From Hornefia butyriciproducens (GTDB lineage Bacteria > Bacillota > Clostridia > Peptostreptococcales > Anaerovoracaceae), in the NCBI RefSeq assembly GCF_009695915.1, contig NZ_VUMZ01000012.1:1-56478 (forward strand): 56,478 nt of DNA, read 5' to 3'. Under the pieces are notes generated by a model that saw nothing but the letters and a program-made list of their open reading frames with translations, had not been told where the DNA came from and ran no database searches. The position numbers and the translations under genes are program-made. This document shows positions 33,558 to 40,890 of this stretch, piece after piece (within the stretch, counting starts at the first letter, position 1; every line of letters begins with the position of its first letter).

Positions 33558-34955
33558 ATGATACATCAGTACAGGCTGAACGGCTATAATATCGTGCTGG
33601 ATGTGAACAGCGGTTCTGTACACAGTGTGGATGATGTTGCGTATGACATCATCCAGCTTTTTTGTGACGGAGAAATTTCACGCGAGGAGATTGCGTCCCG
33701 CATGCTGGAGAAGTACGGCGAATCCCAGGGACTGACCCGCGGGGATATTGAAGAGGTTTTCGGGGATATAGACAAGCTGCGCGAGGAGGGCAGGCTCTTC
33801 ACAGAGGATCTGTATGAACCCTGCGCCTTTGATCTGAAAAACCATCATACGGAGCTCAAGGCGCTGTGCCTGCATGTGGCTCACACCTGCAATCTCAGCT
33901 GCTCTTACTGCTTTGCCGCACAGGGAAGGTTCCACGGAGAGCGTGGACTGATGAGTCTGGAAACCGGAAAACGCGCTCTGGATTTTCTGGTGGAGAATTC
34001 CGGTGACCGGGTGAATCTGGAGGTGGATTTTTTCGGAGGCGAGCCGCTGATGAACTGGGACGTGGTGAAGGGCATCGTGGAATACGGCCGCTCTATTGAG
34101 AAGGAGCACGGAAAAAACTTCCGCTTCACGCTGACCACCAACGGCGTGGGAATTAACGATGAGGTCATCGAATTTTCAAACCGGGAGATGCATAATGTGG
34201 TGCTGAGTCTGGACGGACGGAAGGAGGTTCACGACCGTCTGCGGAAAACCGTGGACGGGCGCGGAAGCTATGATCTGATCGTCCCGAAATTCCGGAAATT
34301 CGTTGAAGCCCGCGGCGGCAGAAATTATTACATGCGGGGAACATTTACTCACGCAAACACAGATTTTACCAATGATATTTTTCACATGGCGGATCTGGGA
34401 TTCGATCAGCTTTCGATGGAGCCGGTGGTATGTTCGCCGGAGGATCCCGCGGCACTGACGGAGGAAGATCTGCCGGTTCTGTTTCAGCAGTACGAGCTGC
34501 TGGCTGAGGAGATGCTGCGCCGTGAGAGGGAGGGACATCCGATCACATTCTATCACTATATGATCGATCTCAGCGGCGGCCCCTGCATCTACAAAAGAAT
34601 ATCCGGCTGCGGCTCCGGCACGGAGTATCTCGCTGTAACGCCCTGGGGCGACCTGTACCCATGTCATCAGTTCGTGGGCGAGGAGCAGTTCTGTATGGGC
34701 GATATCTGGCAGGGAATTACTGCTCCGGACATCCAGGAGGAGTTCCGCAGCTGTAATGTCTACGCCCGTGAAGAATGCAGAGACTGCTGGGCCAGACTGT
34801 ACTGCTCGGGCGGCTGCGCCGCCAACGCCTGGCACGCCGCCGGGTCAGTCCGGGGCGTCTATGAGTACGGATGCAGACTGTTCCGCAAACGGGTTGAATG
34901 CGCGATTATGATGAAGGTCGCAGAAGCATACGGAGAAGAAAATGAGAATCAATAA
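33558..34955 (+). CDS. scfB: SCIFF peptide maturase (radical SAM/SPASM)
   Basis: 465 residues. An N-terminal peptide-recognition region (about 1-95, including VLDVNSGSVHSVDDVAYDII) precedes the radical SAM core with C-x3-C-x2-C as CNLSCSYCF near residue 112, DFFGGEPLMNWD, and a C-terminal SPASM region rich in Cys (GPCIYKRISGCGSGTEY, YPCHQF, CRDCWARLYCSGGCAANAW, GCRLF). It binds auxiliary 4Fe-4S clusters and installs the thioether in ScfA. It begins at the base after the scfA stop and overlaps rluB by 14 bases. Confidence 0.94.
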   Translation: MIHQYRLNGYNIVLDVNSGSVHSVDDVAYDIIQLFCDGEISREEIASRMLEKYGESQGLTRGDIEEVFGDIDKLREEGRLFTEDLYEPCAFDLKNHHTELKALCLHVAHTCNLSCSYCFAAQGRFHGERGLMSLETGKRALDFLVENSGDRVNLEVDFFGGEPLMNWDVVKGIVEYGRSIEKEHGKNFRFTLTTNGVGINDEVIEFSNREMHNVVLSLDGRKEVHDRLRKTVDGRGSYDLIVPKFRKFVEARGGRNYYMRGTFTHANTDFTNDIFHMADLGFDQLSMEPVVCSPEDPAALTEEDLPVLFQQYELLAEEMLRREREGHPITFYHYMIDLSGGPCIYKRISGCGSGTEYLAVTPWGDLYPCHQFVGEEQFCMGDIWQGITAPDIQEEFRSCNVYAREECRDCWARLYCSGGCAANAWHAAGSVRGVYEYGCRLFRKRVECAIMMKVAEAYGEENENQ

Positions 34956-35646
34956 GTATATCGCCGCCGCAGGCGTGACCAGTCGCCGGAAAGCGGATGA
35001 GCTGATCCGCGCGGGAAAGGTGGAGGTAAACGGAGTCCGCCTTACGGAGCCGGGATATGACGTGCAGCCCGGGGACAAGGTCTTTGTGGACGGGAACAGA
35101 ATATCATACGGCGGCCGCGACGCGTACTACGTCATGAATAAGCCGATCGGATGCATCACGGCAGTTTCCGACGACCGGGGGCGGATCACAGTGCTGGATC
35201 TGATGCCGGATGTTGAGGAACGGGTCTTTCCGGTGGGAAGACTGGACTACAATACATCGGGACTGCTGTTCCTGACCTCCGACGGCGAGTTCGCCCATCA
35301 TATCATGCATCCTTCCGGGGCGGTAAACAAAACCTATCGGGTGCGTGTGGCCGGAAGCGTCAGCGCGGTGAAACTCGCAAAGCTCCGCCGCGGCGTTGAC
35401 ATCGGGGGCTTCGTTACCTCCCGCGCAAAGGTGGATGTCATCACCTGGAACCGCCACTCCACGATTCTGGAAGTCACCATCCACGAAGGCAAAAACCGTC
35501 AGATCCGCCGCATGTTCAGCGCGGTGGGATGCCCTGTGCAGGAACTCACCCGCATCTCCATAGGCAATATCAAGCTTGGACATCTGAAGCCCGGCCAGTA
35601 CCGGAAAATGACCCGGGGCGAGATCGAACACCTGCGCAGCCTGTGA
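34942..35646 (+). CDS. Ribosomal large-subunit pseudouridine synthase (RluB/RsuA family)
   Basis: 234 residues. An S4 RNA-binding domain (MRINKYIAAAGVTSRRKADELI, residues 1-60) is followed by the catalytic domain with VGRLDYNTSGLLFLTSDG (catalytic Asp near residue 104) and KNRQIRRMFSAVG. It isomerises a uridine in rRNA; RluB versus RsuA cannot be decided from sequence alone, though Gram-positive homologues are usually called RluB. Overlaps scfB. Terminator at 35687-35735 follows. Confidence 0.9.
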   Translation: MRINKYIAAAGVTSRRKADELIRAGKVEVNGVRLTEPGYDVQPGDKVFVDGNRISYGGRDAYYVMNKPIGCITAVSDDRGRITVLDLMPDVEERVFPVGRLDYNTSGLLFLTSDGEFAHHIMHPSGAVNKTYRVRVAGSVSAVKLAKLRRGVDIGGFVTSRAKVDVITWNRHSTILEVTIHEGKNRQIRRMFSAVGCPVQELTRISIGNIKLGHLKPGQYRKMTRGEIEHLRSL

Positions 35647-35686
35647 GAAATGCGCAGGCTCCTGCTGGTTGTAAAATGTAAAGAAA

Positions 35687-35735
35687 AAGAAGCCGCGCAT
35701 CGGCGAACTCTCGTCGGATGCACGGCCTCTTTAAA
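35687..35735 (+). terminator. Terminator after rluB
   Basis: GCCG-C-GCATC pairs with GATGC-A-CGGC around a 15-base loop, followed by CTCTTT. It ends the scfA-scfB-rluB transcript. Confidence 0.65.
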
Positions 35736-35769
35736 ATAAAGGATACTCAAGATGTTCTCTTAATTAAGT

Positions 35770-35895
35770 TTCATATCGGGAAGAATTCGCGGCAGCGCCG
35801 TTACAATGGAAGTTATCCTTTAGAAACTGAAGTTTATCTTCAGTTTCGCAAGTGTTTGTTTCCTTGCGGCAACGCCGTTACAGTGGAAACAAACC
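35770..35895. other. Tandem hairpins between rluB and kal
   Basis: AAACTGAAG-TTTAT-CTTCAGTTT is a perfect 9-base-pair hairpin (about 35824-35846) and GTTTGTTTCC pairs perfectly with GGAAACAAAC (about 35854-35894). The words GCGGCA(G/A)CGCCGTTACA occur twice. They follow kal on the minus strand and probably act as its transcription terminator. Confidence 0.55.
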
Positions 35896-36291
35896 TTATT
35901 TACGCTTCATTTCCTTCGGTGTTACGCAGGTTCCGGTTGCTCTGCAGACCACGATCGGCTCTTCCAGGAAGTCCGCCGCGGAATCGTTGATGTCTTTTCT
36001 GGAAACAACGACCTTGCGGGCCTCGAACTTCATCTGGCGGGAGGTGTTTCCGATCTTGGTGATTTCGCCGTAAGCTTCGATGTAGTCTCCTGCGTAGGTC
36101 GGAGCCAGGAACTCTACGTTGTCATATGCGCAGAACAGACCTTCGTCTCCGTCGAGTTTGATCAGCAGCTCGGTCGCCACGTCTCCGAACAGGTGAACCA
36201 TATGAGCTCCGTCAACCAGCTCGCCGCCGTAGTGCGCGTCCTTCGCGGACATTCTGACTCTGATCAGTGATGTGATTTTTTCTTCTGCCAT
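35896..36291 (-). CDS. kal: 3-aminobutyryl-CoA ammonia-lyase
   Basis: 131 residues, the short hotdog-fold length of Kal. Recognisable segments: [30 protein letters not shown] with an acidic active-site residue, [18 protein letters not shown] and [13 protein letters not shown]. It eliminates ammonia from L-3-aminobutyryl-CoA to give crotonyl-CoA, the second deamination step of lysine fermentation. It is transcribed away from the rest of the cluster, divergent from the regulator, with its own promoter (36334-36362) and upstream dyad. GGAG precedes the ATG. Confidence 0.87.
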   Translation of the reverse strand: MAEEKITSLIRVRMSAKDAHYGGELVDGAHMVHLFGDVATELLIKLDGDEGLFCAYDNVEFLAPTYAGDYIEAYGEITKIGNTSRQMKFEARKVVVSRKDINDSAADFLEEPIVVCRATGTCVTPKEMKRK

Positions 36292-36333
36292 TGTTGTACT
36301 CCTTTTCCAATAATTGATTTAATCGATAAAATA

Positions 36334-36362
36334 ATTATAGTTTTCCTTTTTTCAGATGTAAA
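36334..36362 (-). promoter_or_regulatory. kal promoter
   Basis: On the minus strand TTTACA (36362-36357), 17-base spacer, TATAAT (36339-36334); expected start near 36327. It is a housekeeping-sigma type. The dyad at 36407-36426 lies 44 bases upstream of the -35. Confidence 0.75.
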
Positions 36363-36368
36363 TATCAA

Positions 36369-36397
36369 TTGAAAAAAATGTCCGGAGGGTTTATGAT
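36369..36397 (+). promoter_or_regulatory. Promoter of the lysine-cluster regulator gene
   Basis: TTGAAA (36369-36374), 17-base spacer, TATGAT (36392-36397); expected start near 36404. The dyad at 36407-36426 then covers about +3 to +22, a position suited to autorepression. Confidence 0.55.
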
Positions 36398-36406
36398 TTA
36401 ATCAGA

Positions 36407-36426
36407 GTGAACCGTTTTGTGTTCGA
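36407..36426. promoter_or_regulatory. Candidate regulator-binding dyad, kal/regulator side
   Basis: Read in the direction of kal it is TCGAACACAAAACGGTTCAC, matching the kdd-side site (TTGAACACAATTCGGTTCAA) at 16 of 20 bases with the same orientation to the promoter and the same 44-base gap to the -35. The GAAC-N8-GTTC arms give it dyad symmetry, as expected for a Fis-type HTH dimer. Confidence 0.7.
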
Positions 36427-36447
36427 CTGAAATGAGGTGAATCGAAA

Positions 36448-38526
36448 ATGAACCAGACCAGAGACTTTGGTGAAAACAGAGTGCTGGAACCACAGTATGT
36501 TCTGCCGACATCAGCCTGGAAGCTTGATAACCGGAGGGAAATCGAGCCCTTTGAGATGCGTGTGAGGCTGAAGAAAATCCACATTGAAGGCACGAGCTTC
36601 AAGCAGATCCGGATGGAAGCGAACGACAATGACGAGAAAATCAAACAGAAAATCATCGATATCGTGATCCGTCGCGGCAAGCTGCACAATCCGGTGACGG
36701 ACACCGGCGGGCTCGCCTACGGCACCGTCGAGGAAATCGGACCGGAGTATGAGAACCGTCTTGGACTCTCTCCGGGAGACGATGTGATCTGTAACGCGTC
36801 GCTGACGACGATTCCTATTTATATCGACAAAGTGATATCCGTTGACCGCGCCTTCGGGCAGGCGGACGTGGAGGGCTACACGATTCTCTATTCCAGAATT
36901 CCTGTGGTACGGAAGGCAGAAGATGTTCCGATGAATCTGATGCTGTACGCGCTGAACGAGTCGGGGACCCTGCTGAAGGTCAGTAATATTGCGGTGGGAA
37001 AACGGAAATTCCTGGTAGTGGGAAACGACGAGCTGACAAATATTTTCTACGGTTACGCTATCCGGAAGATTGCCAGAGAGGATGCAGAGATTATCTGCCT
37101 TCTGGACCGCAAGACAGAGTCCGTGCTGCAGGGCAGCTCGATGGAGCGCCTGATGGAGAAGGTCTTCACCGAGGTGCGGATGGTCGATATTCTGAAGCCG
37201 ATGGAATGTCTGGCGGAGCTGCGGGATCGTGCCCCCTTCGATCTGACGGTGAACTGTGCGGATATTCCGGGGGCTGAAACCATCAACATTCTGGCTACCC
37301 GCGAAGGCGGGACCGTAATGTTCGCAAATCTGATTAACAACTACAATATTGCTTTGTACATCACAGAGTCTATCTCTAAGCGGCTGAACGTCCTCTGCGC
37401 CGACGGGTACAGCGAGGTCTACGACCGGTTCGACGTGGAGCTGGTCCGCGATCTGGCGCCGTATGTGGAACGGGCGGTGGAGGCGAACGTGCAGCTGGAC
37501 GATGATCCGGCCTATCCGGTGGACCGCAAGAGCCGGCTGCGCGAGGTTTCCGGACAGCGGCAGACCATGCTGGAGGATTTTGTGTGCGAAAGCCGTGCGA
37601 TGGCGGCGGTTCTGGACGAGATCCTTACGGTTTCTCGATACGACTGCAACGTGCTGATCGCCGGGGACACGGGGGTCGGCAAGGAGAAGGTCGCCAACAT
37701 CATCTACAAAAATAGCATGCGGAAGATGCAGCCGTTCATCAAGGTGAACTGCGCATCGATTACTTCCGACCTGATAGAAAGCGAGTTCTTCGGCTGTGAA
37801 GAGGGGGCGATGGGCGAGAAACGCCCCGGCGGCCGGAAGGGGTATTTCGAGCTGGCGGATAACGGAACTGTTTTCCTGGACGATGTGGGCGAGCTTTCCC
37901 AGGATATGCAGGCCAAACTTCTGCGCGTGATTCAGGACGGTGAGTTCCGCAGAGTCGGCGGGAGCGTGCCGGTGAAAACTAACGTGAGGATTTTATCGGC
38001 AACGAATTGCGACCTGGAGGCGGCGATCGAAGACGGGAGCTTCCGACGGGATCTCTACTACCGGCTGAACGTGGTTCGCATACGGATCCCCAGCCTGAAG
38101 GACCGGCCCGGTGATATCCCGGCGCTGGTTCATCACTTCCTGAAGAAATACGGGAAGAAATTCGATATGAAACGGTACATCGACGAGGATGCGGTGGAAT
38201 ACCTGAAGCAGTGTGAATGGGAAGGGAATATCCGGGAGCTGGAGAATGTTGTGCAGCGCCTGATGATCAGCTCGGACCAGGAACAGATTACACTCCTGGA
38301 TGTGATGAAGGAACTGCACGGTGACGTCTTTGAGGCAGCGGCTCTGGACAGTGGAGATACAAAGGAAGACGGGCAGATCATGGATCTGGAGAAAATGGTC
38401 CAGAATTTCGAGAAAAACATTCTGAAGATGGCCTGTGAACAGTACGGCTCCACAAGAAAAGCGGCCAGGGCCGTCGGAATCAGCCAGACACAGCTGGTGC
38501 GGAAAAAGAAAAAGTATGACATCTGA
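36448..38526 (+). CDS. Enhancer-binding-type regulator with Kdd-like sensor domain
   Basis: 692 residues. Residues 1-355 are collinear with Kdd (39643): RV.P..VLP, KLHNPVTDTGG, GTVEEIGP, SLTTIPIYIDK, but the Rossmann glycine motif GGGGKSG is replaced by VVGNDEL, so NAD binding and catalysis are probably lost. Residues 375-620 are a sigma-54-type AAA+ module: Walker A GDTGVGKE (~405), Walker B VFLDDVGELS (~474), RRDLYYRLNV and LKDRPGDIPAL. The sigma-54-contacting GAFTGA loop reads GAMGEK (~452). A Fis-type HTH ends the protein (STRKAARAVGISQTQLVRKKK). It probably senses a lysine-pathway intermediate and controls kal and the kdd operon; like TyrR it may not need sigma-54. Confidence 0.85.
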   Translation: MNQTRDFGENRVLEPQYVLPTSAWKLDNRREIEPFEMRVRLKKIHIEGTSFKQIRMEANDNDEKIKQKIIDIVIRRGKLHNPVTDTGGLAYGTVEEIGPEYENRLGLSPGDDVICNASLTTIPIYIDKVISVDRAFGQADVEGYTILYSRIPVVRKAEDVPMNLMLYALNESGTLLKVSNIAVGKRKFLVVGNDELTNIFYGYAIRKIAREDAEIICLLDRKTESVLQGSSMERLMEKVFTEVRMVDILKPMECLAELRDRAPFDLTVNCADIPGAETINILATREGGTVMFANLINNYNIALYITESISKRLNVLCADGYSEVYDRFDVELVRDLAPYVERAVEANVQLDDDPAYPVDRKSRLREVSGQRQTMLEDFVCESRAMAAVLDEILTVSRYDCNVLIAGDTGVGKEKVANIIYKNSMRKMQPFIKVNCASITSDLIESEFFGCEEGAMGEKRPGGRKGYFELADNGTVFLDDVGELSQDMQAKLLRVIQDGEFRRVGGSVPVKTNVRILSATNCDLEAAIEDGSFRRDLYYRLNVVRIRIPSLKDRPGDIPALVHHFLKKYGKKFDMKRYIDEDAVEYLKQCEWEGNIRELENVVQRLMISSDQEQITLLDVMKELHGDVFEAAALDSGDTKEDGQIMDLEKMVQNFEKNILKMACEQYGSTRKAARAVGISQTQLVRKKKKYDI

Positions 38527-38612
38527 TACGCCTGGAGAGTTTCGGGAAACTGTTACGGGCTGCCGGGGGCTGATCTGCTCAGAGTTCAATCCCGGCAGTC
38601 CGTTCTGTTCTG

Positions 38613-38879
38613 TTAAGGGAGAAACAGATTTATCGCAATGCCGATGGCGACGCTGATGGAAAGCAATATAAGAAAAAGCTTTGCGTGAGACCTGCTGTTT
38701 GTCCGGCTGAGCATAATTACATAGGCAATTATTAAAAGGGCAGTATTTAATATAGCCGATAAGATGAGCACTGGCACGGTATCTGTCGAGACAAACCGGC
38801 AGGCGGCAAAAATGATGGCGTTGACGATGAATACGGCGACTCCCAGCATAAATACCTGTTTTCTGATACTGCTCTTCAT
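38613..38879 (-). CDS. Small membrane protein
   Basis: 88 residues with three hydrophobic stretches (about 9-26, 36-57 and 66-86). GGGG lies about 10 bases upstream of the ATG. I do not recognise it. It stands alone, convergent with the regulator gene. A perfect 16-base palindrome, GTGATATCGGTATCAC (38973-38988), lies in its upstream region and could be an operator. Confidence 0.5.
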   Translation of the reverse strand: MKSSIRKQVFMLGVAVFIVNAIIFAACRFVSTDTVPVLILSAILNTALLIIAYVIMLSRTNSRSHAKLFLILLSISVAIGIAINLFLP

Positions 38880-39096
38880 AGTTTTTTACCCCACACTTTA
38901 ATAACTTCGTAGGTTTCTTTTGCGTTCAAATAATCCCGTCTGGATTTGAAAAAATTCGGGGATACTCCACTTGTGATATCGGTATCACATTTCTGTACGA
39001 TAAGATAAATGTTAATATGCTTTTTTTAATGCAGCAAATACATATATATGCTCATCTGGTGCCATAGTGAAGCGCTTTGTATGTAAATTATATAAT
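38880..39096. other. Intergenic region with a perfect palindrome
   Basis: 217 bases without a gene. It contains GTGATATCGGTATCAC (38973-38988) and AT-rich DNA leading into cloverleaf copy D. Confidence 0.4.
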
Positions 39097-39359
39097 AATT
39101 AGTGTCTGCTCATCAAGTCCCCGTCGGACTTAATGGGCGCTGACGGCAGTTTTTCAGCAGCGCCGCGGCGCACCATCCAATGGAAGGGTGCGCCGGCAGA
39201 CACTAATTGATGCTTGTGCTCAGGGATTCGGCCGTTTCCGAATCCCACTGCCGCAAGGTTTTCGGGTGAAACGCTTGAAAACCTTGCGGCAGGCTATCGA
39301 ATATGCTCTTTGTATTATTGATATTTCAAGCATATTCGATGGCTGAGCACGCATTAATT
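39097..39359 (+). repeat. Tandem-cloverleaf repeat, copy D (best-paired copy)
   Basis: Module 1 (39097-39208): outer stem AATTAGTGTCTGC/GCAGACACTAATT, a perfect 13 base pairs; inside it hairpins 39115-39131 (AAGTCC/GGACTT), 39136-39164 (GGCGCTG/CAGCGCC) and 39166-39195 (CGGCGCACC/GGTGCGCCG). Module 2 (39205-39359): outer stem 39205-39223 with 39343-39359, 17 pairs with a TT bulge; inside it hairpins 39223-39246 (9 pairs), 39248-39292 (16 perfect pairs) and 39294-39342 (14 pairs). The modules share AATT at 39205-39208, and AATT also marks both outer ends. It ends about 115 bases before the regulator dyad of the kdd operon. Confidence 0.9.
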
Positions 39360-39474
39360 AGGAAAAATGTCAATATTTCCAGGAAATGCAATTCGCCTGC
39401 TTTGCATCTGCCGATTGTAAATGTAATCTCACTGAGCCAGGAGCGAACCGACATAGAATCACGCCCGTTTGCCT

Positions 39475-39494
39475 TTGAACACAATTCGGTTCAA
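39475..39494. promoter_or_regulatory. Candidate regulator-binding dyad, kdd side
   Basis: TTGAACACAATTCGGTTCAA, a dyad with TTGAAC/GTTCAA arms (8 of 10 pairs). It ends 44 bases before the kdd -35, centred near -90 from the expected start, identical to the geometry at kal. Confidence 0.7.
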
Positions 39495-39538
39495 TTGGCG
39501 AATAATCAAATTTTTCACAATCCCCGTGTACTTAATTG

Positions 39539-39567
39539 TGGACACGATTTCAGTTGGATTTTATAAT
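39539..39567 (+). promoter_or_regulatory. kdd operon promoter
   Basis: TGGACA (39539-39544), 17-base spacer, TATAAT (39562-39567); expected start near 39574, giving a leader of about 70 bases. I found no -24/-12 (TGGCAC-N5-TTGC) element in this region. Confidence 0.7.
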
Positions 39568-39642
39568 TAAGTTAATCGGAGAATTCCGATATCACGTAGT
39601 TTATATTAATTCAATCAATTTTCTATCTAGGAGGATACAACA

Positions 39643-40704
39643 ATGAAAAAAGGAAATCCATATGGAACACACAGAGTCATCTCCCCGAAGGGTGTTCTGC
39701 CGCAGCCGGCAGACGTTATCGACAACGATATGGAGATCTATGACAACGAAGTCAAGATCAACGTCAAGACCCTGAACATCGACTCTGCGTCATTCACATC
39801 TGTATGCGATCACGCATGTGGAAAGAAGCCTGCTGACATCACTTCCGACGAGGACAAGAAGGCAGTTGCGGACACCATGCTGGGCATTGTTGCTAAGGCA
39901 GGAAAGCATAAGAACCCCTGGACAGGTTCCGGCGGAATGCTGATCGGTACTGTTGAGGAAATCGGACCGAACTGGAAGGGTGACCTGAAGGTTGGCGACA
40001 AGATCGCTACACTGGTTTCTCTGTCCCTGACACCGCTGGTTATCGATGAGATTCTGGAGATGAGACCGGCTATCGACCAGGTTGACATCAAGGGTCATGC
40101 GATTCTGTTCCAGAGCGGCATCTATGCGAAGCTGCCTGACGATATGGAAGAGGGTCTGGCTCTGTCTGCTCTGGACGTTGCGGGAGCTCCGGCTCAGGCT
40201 GCGAAGCTCTGCCAGCTGGGACAGACTGTTCTGGTCATCGGCGGCGGCGGAAAATCCGGACTGCTGTGCCTGTATGAGGCAAAGAAGAGAGTCGGCGTTA
40301 CCGGTAAGGTTATCTGCGCTGCGGGATCTCAGAAATCTGAAGACAGAGCACGCAACCTGGATCTGGCGGACGAGTACTTCCACATGGATGCTACCGATGC
40401 GGTCGGCATGTATGAGAAGATCATGGAACTGACAGACGGACAGCTCTGCGACGTCGTTATCAACTGCGTTAACATCGAGAACACTGAGATGGCTTCCATC
40501 CTGACCTGCAAGGACGACGGAACCGTTTACTTCTTCTCCATGGCGACCAGCTTCACAAAGGCTGCTCTGGGCGCTGAGGGCGTAGGCAAGGACGTCAACA
40601 TGATCATCGGAAACGGCTACACCAAGGGCCACGCGGAGGTTACTCTGCAGGTACTGAGAGAGCATGACGGAATCCGCAAGCTCTTCCAGGAAATGTATGC
40701 GTAA
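39643..40704 (+). CDS. kdd: L-erythro-3,5-diaminohexanoate dehydrogenase
   Basis: 353 residues. Rossmann motif VLVIGGGGKSGLLCLYEA near residues 200-217, N-terminal RVISPKGVLPQP, KHKNPWTGSGGMLIGTVEEIGP and SLTPLVIDEI all match Kdd. It oxidises and deaminates 3,5-diaminohexanoate with NAD(P) to 3-keto-5-aminohexanoate. AGGAGG precedes the ATG. It is the first gene of the operon kdd-kamA-kamB-kamC-kamD-kamE. The regulator upstream contains a degenerate copy of this enzyme. A strong hairpin follows it (40767-40790). Confidence 0.93.
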   Translation: MKKGNPYGTHRVISPKGVLPQPADVIDNDMEIYDNEVKINVKTLNIDSASFTSVCDHACGKKPADITSDEDKKAVADTMLGIVAKAGKHKNPWTGSGGMLIGTVEEIGPNWKGDLKVGDKIATLVSLSLTPLVIDEILEMRPAIDQVDIKGHAILFQSGIYAKLPDDMEEGLALSALDVAGAPAQAAKLCQLGQTVLVIGGGGKSGLLCLYEAKKRVGVTGKVICAAGSQKSEDRARNLDLADEYFHMDATDAVGMYEKIMELTDGQLCDVVINCVNIENTEMASILTCKDDGTVYFFSMATSFTKAALGAEGVGKDVNMIIGNGYTKGHAEVTLQVLREHDGIRKLFQEMYA

Positions 40705-40766
40705 GCATAGACAACAAAGGGCAATTTAACTGTACCTCATAAAACTTTAAACATTTAACAAATGCG

Positions 40767-40790
40767 CGGCCGGCGTTCCGGCCGCGCGAA
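40767..40790 (+). other. Stable hairpin between kdd and kamA
   Basis: GCGCGGCCGG, loop CGTT, CCGGCCGCGC: a perfect 10-base-pair stem followed by GAAAAAT rather than a U-tract. It may stabilise the kdd message or attenuate read-through. About 70 bases on, TTCGTTT and AAACGAA can also pair just before the kamA ribosome binding site. Confidence 0.6.
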
Positions 40791-40890
40791 AAATCCTGAG
40801 AATATAATCATACGAAAATCCAAGAAATTAAAAGAACTACTGCGTTTCGTTTAAAAAATTTAAGAAACAAACGAAGATAGGAGATTTATT

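Noticed and set aside
39303-39566. Plus-strand ORF of 87 codons upstream of kdd
   Set aside because: It overlaps cloverleaf copy D, the dyad and the promoter; a similar frame exists in copy A only because the DNA is repeated.
39360-39642. Sigma-54 promoter for the kdd operon
   Set aside because: No GG-N10-GC element with acceptable flanks; a good TGGACA-17-TATAAT promoter is present instead, and the regulator lacks a proper GAFTGA loop.
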